From Bacteroidaceae bacterium (lineage in GTDB: Bacteria > Bacteroidota > Bacteroidia > Bacteroidales > Bacteroidaceae), in assembly GCA_017556045.1 (NCBI GenBank), contig JAFZFF010000080.1, positions 1 through 64,000 on the forward strand: 64,000 nucleotides of DNA. Direction: 5' to 3'. Below the pieces are notes generated by a model, which was given only the letters and a program-made list of their open reading frames with translations, was not told where the DNA came from and searched no databases. The position numbers and the translations under genes were made by a program. Position 1 is the first letter of the stretch. The number at the start of each line of letters is the position of its first letter. Shown here piece by piece: positions 56,382 to 64,000 of this stretch.

Positions 56382-56753
56382 GGTAGGAGTTGAGGGTTGA
56401 GAGTTTAGGGTTGAGAGTTGAGCGAACACCCCCTCCGTTTCGTCCCTTTGCCAAACTCCTTTGTGAACCTAAAGGTTCAGTCGTCGCAACCGACGCTTAT
56501 CCCGCGTTGGCCCCCTTCGAAGGACTTTTGATTAGTCCTTACCCGCGCTAAAACTTTCTGAGAGAATTGTCCTGCATTCTCCCTCTTTAAGGGGGAGTCC
56601 CTGCAGGGGGAGGGGACGAGCGGAGAGAGCGAAGAGAGCGAAGCGACGTAGCGGAGGGGGTAATTATCAATTCTCAATTATCAATTCTCAATTGCGAAGG
56701 CAAAGTTACTGCAAAGATTTTTGGCACTTACGTTTATTGTATTTTAGTGTACT
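56382..56753. repeat. Dispersed repeat block at the border of the AT-rich cluster
   Basis: It contains a tandem gttgagggttgagagttt filler (56388-56422), a GAACCTAAAGGTTC hairpin with CGTCGCAACCGA next to it, an AGGACT/AGTCCT hairpin (56520-56538), CTCCCTCTTTAAGGGGGAG with TCCCTGCAGGGGGA (about 56578-56612), and aattatc filler. No gene. It marks the change from GC-balanced core DNA to the AT-rich minus-strand cluster. Confidence 0.6.
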
Positions 56754-57509
56754 TTACTGTACTATCTCTGTAGCAGAAGGGCGATCTTGAGGATATGGGC
56801 TTATGCAAGCATCAATTAGACTGCTTAATTTTACTGAACATTTATCACACTGAAGTTTCAATATACAATCAGCCAATTGCTGTTGACCACCACCGTGAAA
56901 AGGAAGTTCTCCAGTAACCAATTCATATATAGATACTCCCAATGACCAAATATCACTATAGGTATCAATCTTTTTATTGAAGTCAAATCTTTCTGGAGAC
57001 ATATACGCAATACCTCCAATAGTTATAGCTTTATTATATGAGTAGATTAGACTTGCAGCATTATGCGACAACCCAAAATCAGAAATAACATAACGACCTA
57101 GAGAATCTAATAATATGTTACTTGGTTTGATATCCAAATGCATTATTCCGCAATTGTGTAAATACTCCAGTCCACATGCTATATCCTTAATAATCCTCCA
57201 CAATCTATATTCTGGAATCTTAACAGATTTATCAATAGACCCAAAAGAGCAATATGGCATAACTATAAACAAAGATCCTTCATGATGGTCAAAATCATAT
57301 GATGGCAGTATATTGGGATGATACAAACTCATTCCAATTGCATATTCTTTACGGGCTCGCTCTACCATATCACAAGGTATAGAATCCTTGTAAATCTTAA
57401 CAGCAACTTCCGTATTGTTTGTAATGTCATTAGCAAGCCAAACGATCCCATATCCGCCTTCTCCTATTTGACGAATCAACTTATATCTATTATTCAATAA
57501 TGTGTCCAT
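56754..57509 (-). CDS. Soluble Hanks-type Ser/Thr protein kinase
   Basis: A 251-residue protein that is nearly all catalytic domain. G-loop GEGGYGIVW (16-24), Lys38 in VAVKIYK, catalytic HLDIKPSN (His124-Asp126, Asn131), DFGLS (Asp144), SPERFDF and DIWSLGVSIYELVTGELPF are in place, so it should be active. The usual Arg of HRD is Leu, so control by an activation-loop phosphate is less likely. There is no membrane helix or sensor domain, unlike PknB types. It ends just after the kinase fold. It follows the zinc-ribbon gene by 17 bases, which may encode its regulator or substrate. Confidence 0.93.
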   Translation of the reverse strand: MDTLLNNRYKLIRQIGEGGYGIVWLANDITNNTEVAVKIYKDSIPCDMVERARKEYAIGMSLYHPNILPSYDFDHHEGSLFIVMPYCSFGSIDKSVKIPEYRLWRIIKDIACGLEYLHNCGIMHLDIKPSNILLDSLGRYVISDFGLSHNAASLIYSYNKAITIGGIAYMSPERFDFNKKIDTYSDIWSLGVSIYELVTGELPFHGGGQQQLADCILKLQCDKCSVKLSSLIDACISPYPQDRPSATEIVQ

Positions 57510-57526
57510 AGTTTATGTTTGAGTGA

Positions 57527-58015
57527 CTATTCCACCAAAAAAAAGTGTATACAAGATTCTTTCAATATCCCTCCCAAATGTATATTCTCTATAATTTGGA
57601 ATAGGCCAGTCTGAAACGGCTTAAGTGTATATGTTATAGTTACCACATCCAAGCCTGGCCCATCTTCAGGATGGCGATTTATGGCAAAATTGCAAGTCCG
57701 ACTTGCGCGAAAAGCACTTTGTGGAAAAACGACTTCATACTCAAAACAACTGAATATAGTCCGGCTAATTTGAATTTCTCCACTTCTGAGACTGATTATA
57801 TTTTCTTGTTTACTCCACGATGGTAGCATTCTTCTATTTGCTTTCAACATACTTGTCCCTCCAGCAGTAAATGTAAATGTACATCTACAATTACAACATT
57901 TGTATACAGAGGGGTCTTCAAACTTCTTTTTGGGAAGTAGTATCTCCATCTTATTGCCACATTTAGGGCAGCTCCTATCCTTTTTGAAGAAATTTCTTAG
58001 AATTCTTAATGCCAT
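57527..58015 (-). CDS. Zinc-ribbon protein of unknown function
   Basis: 162 residues. The N-terminus is basic (MALRILRNFFKKD) and is followed by a four-cysteine ribbon, Cys16/Cys19 (CPKCG) and Cys40/Cys43 within a cluster CCNCRC. Residues 60-162 look beta-rich and contain more isolated cysteines. I recognise no family. Tight linkage to the kinase suggests that it recruits, regulates or is modified by that enzyme. Confidence 0.7.
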   Translation of the reverse strand: MALRILRNFFKKDRSCPKCGNKMEILLPKKKFEDPSVYKCCNCRCTFTFTAGGTSMLKANRRMLPSWSKQENIISLRSGEIQISRTIFSCFEYEVVFPQSAFRASRTCNFAINRHPEDGPGLDVVTITYTLKPFQTGLFQIIENIHLGGILKESCIHFFLVE

Positions 58016-58030
58016 TTGACAAATCTGCCT

Positions 58031-58114
58031 TTACCAAAAAGAGGAATTATATCTTTTACAATACTGAGCATTTATATCATCTTCATAACCGCAACAGTTG
58101 CATTGCCCATCCAT
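58031..58114 (-). CDS. Cys-rich 27-residue microprotein (candidate)
   Basis: An ATG at 58114 opens a 27-residue frame beginning MDGQCNCCGYEDDINAQYC and ending with a TAA at 58031. The cysteine pattern (CxCC...C) resembles the first half of a zinc ribbon; the position of a fourth cysteine is Tyr. It sits 15 bases ahead of the zinc-ribbon gene on the same strand. It could be a real small protein, a remnant of a longer ribbon protein, or a leader peptide. Confidence 0.4.
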   Translation of the reverse strand: MDGQCNCCGYEDDINAQYCKRYNSSFW

Positions 58115-58130
58115 TGTAATCTTTTATTAT

Positions 58131-58172
58131 TTATGAGTATCGCAAGTGAAAAATCACTTGCGATACTCATAA
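58131..58172. terminator. Perfect 19-bp hairpin between the two modules
   Basis: 58131-58149 (TTATGAGTATCGCAAGTGA) pairs without error with 58154-58172 around an AAAA loop. It has no T run on the minus side, so it may be a factor-dependent terminator, an RNA-stability hairpin or a processing site. It separates the envelope genes from the zinc-ribbon/kinase genes. Confidence 0.65.
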
Positions 58173-58237
58173 TATTTACAAGCACATGTTCTCACTAAAT
58201 TCAGCAGACATAGCTTTCTTATTTATATCATCAAAAG

Positions 58238-59512
58238 CTACTTTTTAGCTACATAATCTGTTTCAAACACCCAACACTTATTTAGATTTCTCAAGTATAC
58301 AAAATACACTCCTGGTTCAGGAACTGTAAATAACAATTTCTGAGTACCATTAATGCTAACAGAATGCTTTACATTGATATTTGAATTAAACAAATCCTCA
58401 TAGGTATAAGTGAAAAGTTCTGTAGTTTCTTTCCCTGACTGAGCATTTCTTGGTGTTGCCTTAAACACATATACATCAGATATAGGCTCCATGTTGGTTT
58501 CAATCGCAATATCAGGTGTATTTACCTTTACAATGGTAGAATCCAAAACAGGATCTAAATAATATAACTTAAATGGACCCGTGTACTGATATTCCTTAAT
58601 GTTTGCATATCTAATAACACTATCTCTATTGATTCGAGATTCCCCTTTTTCTAATATGACATCATATATCGGATTATAATTAGGGTTAATTGTCTTTTTT
58701 ATACCCTTAACATCTTTATATGAATATTGACGGGTTATATCTCGACCATCTTTTTGGGTCATAAAAATAATATTAACATTATCTGTTCCGCTTTCAATCA
58801 GGACACCCTTCTCTGTCGTAACATTCGAAGACAGTTCCAGTTGCTCTAAGAACTTCGTTTGCTCCCATATTGAATAATCAGGATTGAATTTTCCTCTACC
58901 CTTAGCCTTCACTTCATTATTGTTTACTACAATAATTGAATTATTGTATGAGTTCCAAATTTTCAATTGCGCACCTGGATATTGCTCCAACAGAATTCCT
59001 TCATACGAATCCATTTCTGTTTTTACAACGTCATTCATATCTGTAAGCAAAAGAGGATCCCTCTTTTCTTTTATGATGCAACGAATATTTGAAGATGTAG
59101 TTTGCGCCACTCCATCATGAATAGCAAAAACCTTCACAAACTTCGTTCCACGTTCTATTACACAACACTCCACAGAACCTACCTTCGGAAGCTTGAGACG
59201 AGAAAGAGAAAGAAACTTCTCTCCTCCCACATTTGTATATTTGTTGTTTTCGTTCGCCCAGGCTTGCCACTCCGAAGACAACTCTGCCTCTTTTTTTCGA
59301 TATTGTTCTTCAGATTCCACATCTTCAACTCTGAATTGTCGAGTAAAATCTGAATAAGATATTTCAACTCCAGCATTCTCTCCAAACTTCTGATGAGAGA
59401 TGAATCCATTGTAGATTGTTCCATCTTTCATTATGATTCTTTCGTTTTGTGCCAAGATTGTTGATGACGTAATCGACATCAACATACACAATAATAATAC
59501 TCTATTTTTCAT
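58238..59512 (-). CDS. Secreted protein of unknown function
   Basis: 424 residues from the ATG at 59512, with a clear signal peptide (MKNRVLLLCMLMSITSSTILAQ); the ATG at 59521 is an alternative. The first part (RIIMKDGTIYNGFISHQ, GVEISYSDFTRQF) resembles repeated small beta units that read 'KDG..y.G.I', seen in other Bacteroidetes envelope proteins, and the C-terminus (LFTVPEPGVYFVYLRN) looks like a beta sandwich. I recognise no family. It overlaps the S41 gene upstream by 11 bases and is the last of the envelope module. Confidence 0.8.
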   Translation of the reverse strand: MKNRVLLLCMLMSITSSTILAQNERIIMKDGTIYNGFISHQKFGENAGVEISYSDFTRQFRVEDVESEEQYRKKEAELSSEWQAWANENNKYTNVGGEKFLSLSRLKLPKVGSVECCVIERGTKFVKVFAIHDGVAQTTSSNIRCIIKEKRDPLLLTDMNDVVKTEMDSYEGILLEQYPGAQLKIWNSYNNSIIVVNNNEVKAKGRGKFNPDYSIWEQTKFLEQLELSSNVTTEKGVLIESGTDNVNIIFMTQKDGRDITRQYSYKDVKGIKKTINPNYNPIYDVILEKGESRINRDSVIRYANIKEYQYTGPFKLYYLDPVLDSTIVKVNTPDIAIETNMEPISDVYVFKATPRNAQSGKETTELFTYTYEDLFNSNINVKHSVSINGTQKLLFTVPEPGVYFVYLRNLNKCWVFETDYVAKK

Positions 59513-60509
59513 ATGATTCATTGTTAATTATGTAATCTAATGCAGCCTTAAGACAAGACTCATTCATATCGCCTAATGGTAAACCATTCCTCTTAGCTTG
59601 AATATCAGGTATAATTCCAGTCATTGGAACTGAATCCCCAACGGCATTATAAGTTCTAAAAACTATAGGCTGAAGAATATATTTGTAAAGGGGATTACTA
59701 TAAACCTCCATTCCGACATCTTTACCGCGAGTGGTCTCCCCAATAACGACAACCTCCATATAAGGAATCAGAGAATTAATCAACAACTCAGAACAGGAAG
59801 CCGAGCTGCCATTCACAAGGCAAAACAACCTTCTCAAATTCAAATTCCGTTGGCGGGTATTCCTATCACCATTCAAGTATTCATATCTGAGTGAAGAACC
59901 CGTCTCCTCATACATTTGCTTTGAACGCAGAGAATTATAACGGTATATGGCAAACAACTTGCCTATATGCTCTTGGGGAACAATCAAAGAAGACAAATGT
60001 CTACAAGTCCTAATAGTTCCTCCTGGATTACTACGTAAATCAATTACCAAATCATTAATATTGGAAGTTCTAAATTTAAGAATTATATCCGTAATATCAG
60101 CTTCCGTATCAAACTCGTCATACACAAAATAACCGACACGACGATTCTCTATTACATATATAGAATCTAAGGATACCGTTTCGTTCAGATTAGTACCTCT
60201 TGTGGATGGATTATACTCTTCATTGACATAGCAATATGAAAATCTATCCTGCTCCACAAGCATACTTTCAAAAAACAGCCTCGGCTCCAACGAGAAGTCA
60301 TAGGATGCAGAATCCTTCAAATACTCAGTCCAGAAATAATTCTTTTTCATTAGTGCATAAGTCCGTTGATTTTGTTCTCTGCGCCATTGAACTTCTGTCG
60401 AGTCATTAGTCACAACCTCGTATCCTTCCACATAGGTATCTTCCTCCTGACAAGAAATTGTCAGGAGAAAGAGAATAATCATAGCTGTTATTTTTTTGAG
60501 TCGAATCAT
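59502..60509 (-). CDS. S41-family protease lipoprotein
   Basis: 335 residues with lipobox LTISC (Cys20). The S41 core is intact: IDLRSNPGG (157-164), nucleophile Ser240 in SSASCSELLI and Lys263 in TTRGKDVG. No PDZ domain is recognisable, unlike CtpA, so substrate choice must depend on partners. It overlaps the genes on both sides (4 and 11 bases), so it is translated as part of the envelope module and may cleave one of the neighbouring proteins. Confidence 0.9.
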   Translation of the reverse strand: MIRLKKITAMIILFLLTISCQEEDTYVEGYEVVTNDSTEVQWRREQNQRTYALMKKNYFWTEYLKDSASYDFSLEPRLFFESMLVEQDRFSYCYVNEEYNPSTRGTNLNETVSLDSIYVIENRRVGYFVYDEFDTEADITDIILKFRTSNINDLVIDLRSNPGGTIRTCRHLSSLIVPQEHIGKLFAIYRYNSLRSKQMYEETGSSLRYEYLNGDRNTRQRNLNLRRLFCLVNGSSASCSELLINSLIPYMEVVVIGETTRGKDVGMEVYSNPLYKYILQPIVFRTYNAVGDSVPMTGIIPDIQAKRNGLPLGDMNESCLKAALDYIINNESYEK

Positions 60510-61942
60510 TTACAAAACAAAGGATATTTTGATATAGGTTTCAGCTCTTTTTTATAATATGGCTTAAATGGTTTATTTATCCTATGAACAATTTTATTAG
60601 TTGTACTTCTTGTCCTTGAGTTAGATAACAATTTCATTTCTTTGGTTTCACAATTATACTCTAAATTATATTGCTTTCCTGATTCTATAGTTATCTGTTG
60701 CCTGCAATATTCTTCTGATTCATTGCCAACACTTTCCTTCATAAACACCTCAAAAGTACCTGGAAATAGATTGTATATCTTATAAATACCATTTGCATCA
60801 GGATTCTCGGCAGGTTCAATAGATGCATCAACCCTATATGTGTCAATACCTAGAGTTGTAGAATACTCATATCCACTGTTAGTGAATGTTAGAATGTTAT
60901 TACATTTTCGCCAATATGTATACGAATCAACGCCACTGTATCCTCCTCCGACATAATCAAACACTAATCCTGGTTCGAACAAAGAGAACCAACCTCCCGA
61001 ATTCCAAGAGCCGAAATACGTAGCAAGAATCAATGTTTCGCCCTCAATATAGAACATAATGTCTGACTCGTAAGTCTCACCATCGTATACAAAGAGACCC
61101 TCAATTGTAATATCTTCACCAGATGATGCTGCACCAGTTTCTTGGCCTGCTTCTATGACTAAGAAGTTATCCTCAATATATCCATAGTACGTATTATATC
61201 CATCTTCAGAAGTAAAACCTGCATCATAAATTAATGGGCATAGGTCTTTTACAATAACTCCATTGGTTCTTGAAAAATCCTGTTCCACAGAGATTGTCCA
61301 AGAATAATCGTTACCAAAATAATCCGTCGCTGTCGCAGAATACTCACCATATATAGATGATGAGCCTGTAGATGTATTAGAATCAGAATGAATGTTGAGC
61401 CATTCAAAGGATACGTAAGAAGTAGCCATAGATAGATCAACATGCATATTATCACATATTGAGACCTTTTTATCATACATACCTAATACGCTAAAGTTCG
61501 AATAAAGGCTATTCGAGCTTTCTTGTCGTATTTTCAGACTATTTAGCTTATCCGTATTAGTAATCGAATAAGCTGAGAGCGATTCACCATCCCTATCAAG
61601 TACACTATAAGAAAAAGCTAATAGCCTATAATCATCATCATTCACAAGTACCGAAAATGTATAATTCGAGTTATAGTCTTTTACCGTTTTTTCGGATTGA
61701 TGATATAAGTCTCCGTTTTTATCATAAATTAAAACTACAAGTTTTAGTTTAGCTACATTCCCATCTATTTGTAGCATTTCTATATCTGAAGAATTATAAA
61801 ACGGAACAATATCTTTTAGGACTTTTGAGGGTGATATTGTTATCTGCACCTGTTTTTGTATCTCTACAGGATCATTTGTACAAGATATTGTGGATGCTAT
61901 TGCAATAACCGCAATAAACATATTTATTATAATCTTTTTCAT
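60506..61942 (-). CDS. Large surface-type lipoprotein (FimB/Mfa2-like N-terminus)
   Basis: 478 residues with lipobox STISC (Cys about 21). Residues 35-180 have the order seen in fimbrillin-anchor-type domains (KLKLVVLIYDKNGDLYHQS, FSVLVNDDDYRLLAFSYSV, NTDKLNSLKI). The rest is rich in Tyr, Gly and Ser and carries a small prealbumin-like domain near 380-430 (NGIYKIYNLFPGTFEVFMKE). The C-terminal 40 residues are strongly basic. It is probably anchored in the outer membrane. The exact role is unknown. Confidence 0.75.
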   Translation of the reverse strand: MKKIIINMFIAVIAIASTISCTNDPVEIQKQVQITISPSKVLKDIVPFYNSSDIEMLQIDGNVAKLKLVVLIYDKNGDLYHQSEKTVKDYNSNYTFSVLVNDDDYRLLAFSYSVLDRDGESLSAYSITNTDKLNSLKIRQESSNSLYSNFSVLGMYDKKVSICDNMHVDLSMATSYVSFEWLNIHSDSNTSTGSSSIYGEYSATATDYFGNDYSWTISVEQDFSRTNGVIVKDLCPLIYDAGFTSEDGYNTYYGYIEDNFLVIEAGQETGAASSGEDITIEGLFVYDGETYESDIMFYIEGETLILATYFGSWNSGGWFSLFEPGLVFDYVGGGYSGVDSYTYWRKCNNILTFTNSGYEYSTTLGIDTYRVDASIEPAENPDANGIYKIYNLFPGTFEVFMKESVGNESEEYCRQQITIESGKQYNLEYNCETKEMKLLSNSRTRSTTNKIVHRINKPFKPYYKKELKPISKYPLFCK

Positions 61943-61948
61943 AAGGCG

Positions 61949-62632
61949 TTATAAATTAATAAGCATTGTTGATGTCTGTTTCTTCTTAATCTGAAATTTG
62001 TAACCAAGATTAACTTGAATTACATTATTCTTTAACGGCAAGTTTGAGGCTATAGGAGAGTTTCCCATGCAATATCTGATTCCTGCGCTAAACCCATTGG
62101 CACTATATCCTGCACCCAATGCAAGCATAACATCATTTGCCTTAAGATTCTCAAGGTTGATCTGATACTTATTTAAGGCTACATTGTTAGGAGTAGAGCT
62201 CAAGTTTAGTGCCAACTGAGGGCCAAGTTCTAAATATAGGTTATCAGTAGGATATACTTGAAACATCAATGGAACCATAAGATAATTCAAGCCTATCGCA
62301 CCTTTATCATATTCCGCTCCTACAGAAGAGAACTTTAATTCGGGTTGGAATGCGAGAAGTCCAGTCTCAACAGTACTGAGTTCGTTTCTTTTCATAAAGC
62401 GAAAGTTTGCCGCAACACCGAAATCGAGACCAGTCTTCATACCAATACCCGCATCAAATTGGGGATCGCTAACGGCAAATGTGGACATATTAAGCGCCCC
62501 CACAACACCCACACGAATATCGACATTCTGTTCTTTGGGGCCAGGGCCCAAATCAAATGTAAACGAATCCTGAGCAAAGGCACTATAAGCTACGCCACAT
62601 AGTGCCAGGATTGAAATAATCATTCTTTTCAT
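61949..62632 (-). CDS. Outer-membrane beta-barrel protein (PorT-like)
   Basis: 227 residues with signal peptide MKRMIISILALCGVAYSAFAQ. Alternating strands (TGLDFGVAANFRFMKRNELSTVETGL, GLNYLMVPLMFQVYP, LYLELGPQLALNL, FSAGIRYCMG) match the outer-membrane barrel domain of PorT-like proteins. It lies 6 bases ahead of the lipoprotein gene and would give the module an outer-membrane anchor. Confidence 0.85.
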   Translation of the reverse strand: MKRMIISILALCGVAYSAFAQDSFTFDLGPGPKEQNVDIRVGVVGALNMSTFAVSDPQFDAGIGMKTGLDFGVAANFRFMKRNELSTVETGLLAFQPELKFSSVGAEYDKGAIGLNYLMVPLMFQVYPTDNLYLELGPQLALNLSSTPNNVALNKYQINLENLKANDVMLALGAGYSANGFSAGIRYCMGNSPIASNLPLKNNVIQVNLGYKFQIKKKQTSTMLINL

Positions 62633-62663
62633 AATAAATACAGCTTTTTATAAATATATTATA

Positions 62664-64000
62664 TTAATTTTCATCCGCATAATGCCTTTCGAAAGTGATT
62701 GTTCTGCTAAAGTTCTGAGTTGGACAACCATTCTCCTTAATCCTTATATTATAGGACTGAGACTTCTTATCATTATCACCAACATCAACATTTCGTCCAA
62801 ATGTGAGCACTTTCGTTCCATTTGCAGGAATGGATTCTATTGTCCTCGATTCACCATCAAAAGATATTGTACATTTATCAGATGGTACATCCGATTCATT
62901 TGAAACTGTAACAGTAATTTTAACATTACCGTCAGCATCCAACTTATAATAATGTGGAATAGAAGCACGAAGAGTAGGTTTATACCTAAATGATATACTT
63001 TGGGGTATACGAGAGTATTTAATATTCTCAAATGAATTCTCAATATAAAAATCCAGAGAAAACTCTTCTTTCAATTCATTAGGAAGTACTCGGAAGTTTA
63101 CATTTGCATTGTCAGACTCACCTATCAATTTATTCGAAGAATCATACACTTGTACCTTAAAGCTACCACTATTCATCTTATTAGGAACTTTCAGCTTCAT
63201 CTGTACATCAATAGGAGTATGATGATAAAGCTCTATATATTCTGGCAATTCAACCAAGAATTTCCCATCTGATTCCACCTCCATTAATCCATATTTCCCA
63301 GTTTGTTTAACTAAAGCGTATGAATTATTAAGAGGGACAACCTCGTCAAAAGTCGTAGCCAAGAATGCAGTACCATTATATATAACTTCGTTCTTATTAA
63401 TGCCGCAACTAATATTTTGAGATGTTGGAGAAACTCTTTTATCCAATCCGTGAGAAGATGTGAATATTAATTCCTGGTTGCCTTTCAAATCTTTGTAAGA
63501 CGCCAATTCCCATCGATCATTAAACTTGAGTTCATAATTATCATTAATCTTCATATTTTTCTCAAGTCGAGAAGGAATACCTTTAAACGACATTCCACCA
63601 ACTTTATTTCCACTAAGATCTCTAAATGACCATGAATCAGAAATCAACACCAAAGCTACAGGAAGTCCCTTCTCTGTCTTTGAGAAAGACGAGGCAAATG
63701 TAATTTTATCTGTACTTTTGAATTGAGACAAGTTCAAATGTCTAATATTACCTTTGCTATCAATATGGGTAAAATAGCCACCTCCTCCCTTCTTTGCATC
63801 CGGATATCTTACAGATGCAACGCCGTGAGAGAAAGGTAAAGCTGATGAAAACTTGAAATCTATTGTCAGTGAACCTGTATAATTGATATAACCCCATTTG
63901 CCGGTTTCATTCATTACTGGCAAAACACCTTCAGAAAAGTAAGGAAACTCCTTTGACACTCTATAATTCGTATTAGTAAGCTCAGTAACTTTTCCCTTAG
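62664..64000 (-). CDS. WG-repeat protein, partial at the right edge
   Basis: The frame is open through the window edge (codons for KGKVTELTNTNYR precede the GTG at 63959), so the N-terminus is missing and 445 residues are visible. Near the visible start comes a WG-repeat (EGVLPVMNETGKWGYINYTG); a second degenerate copy (SYALVKQTGKYGLMEVESDG) lies near residue 220. The C-terminal part (about 330-445) is a CARDB-like adhesion or binding domain (ADGNVKITVTVSNES, IPANGTKVLTFG). WG repeats usually mediate protein contacts. It heads the envelope module as far as the window shows. Confidence 0.75.
   Translation of the reverse strand, partial: KGKVTELTNTNYRVSKEFPYFSEGVLPVMNETGKWGYINYTGSLTIDFKFSSALPFSHGVASVRYPDAKKGGGGYFTHIDSKGNIRHLNLSQFKSTDKITFASSFSKTEKGLPVALVLISDSWSFRDLSGNKVGGMSFKGIPSRLEKNMKINDNYELKFNDRWELASYKDLKGNQELIFTSSHGLDKRVSPTSQNISCGINKNEVIYNGTAFLATTFDEVVPLNNSYALVKQTGKYGLMEVESDGKFLVELPEYIELYHHTPIDVQMKLKVPNKMNSGSFKVQVYDSSNKLIGESDNANVNFRVLPNELKEEFSLDFYIENSFENIKYSRIPQSISFRYKPTLRASIPHYYKLDADGNVKITVTVSNESDVPSDKCTISFDGESRTIESIPANGTKVLTFGRNVDVGDNDKKSQSYNIRIKENGCPTQNFSRTITFERHYADEN

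Overview
The window reads as a chromosomal segment of a Bacteroidales bacterium, most likely of the Prevotella/Bacteroides group. Promoters follow the Bacteroidetes pattern (TTTG, about 19-20 bases, TAnnTTTG). Shine-Dalgarno sites are scarce. Several gene families are typical of the order: a divergent HU-like/VirE pair, a MurF-Alr fusion, a dxs-trkA-trkH unit, a type IX 'plug' protein, DUF1460, glycine-lipid acyltransferases, and a secreted GH5 whose C-terminal tail resembles those of Prevotella surface proteins. I saw no rRNA, tRNA or CRISPR array.

Left part (1-5.9 kb) is accessory and partly eroded: an HU-like gene running off the left edge, a VirE/VapE-type ATPase, a DUF4143 ATPase with a repeat operator, a truncated actin-like fragment joined to a linalool dehydratase/isomerase-like membrane protein, and two gene ends lying back to back. 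From 5.9 to 19 kb come a GH92 mannosidase, NhaD antiporter, type IX plug protein, DUF1460 amidase-like protein, RNA m5C methyltransferase, GH29 fucosidase, an amino-acid permease overlapping an O-acyltransferase, the partner N-acyltransferase (glycine lipids), and EngB. A HepT/MntA toxin-antitoxin pair and 1.75 kb of gene-free, repeat-rich DNA follow, including a 255-base MITE-like element. Next is a 1731-residue multidomain GH5 enzyme.

From 26.9 to 56.4 kb the DNA is mostly core genome: a double receiver-ATP-grasp fusion, murB, a PhnP-like hydrolase, a membrane-anchored AraC-type regulator, fhs, an M20 deacylase with argH, an outer-membrane protein, an ECF sigma factor, a GH110 galactosidase, trkH/trkA/dxs, a GSCFA protein with murF-alr, panB, a Crp-type regulator, an M3 dipeptidyl carboxypeptidase, a small lipoprotein, a dCMP deaminase and a CtpA-like protease. 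GH92, GH29, GH110 and GH5 together suggest growth on host or plant glycans.

The last 7.2 kb (56.7-64 kb) differs clearly: visibly AT-rich, all on the minus strand, genes tightly packed or overlapping. In transcription order it encodes a WG-repeat protein (cut by the window edge), an outer-membrane beta-barrel, a large surface-type lipoprotein, an S41-protease lipoprotein, a secreted protein of unknown type, a Cys-rich microprotein, a zinc-ribbon protein and a soluble Hanks-type kinase. This pairing of an envelope module with a kinase module is my best candidate for an undescribed system.
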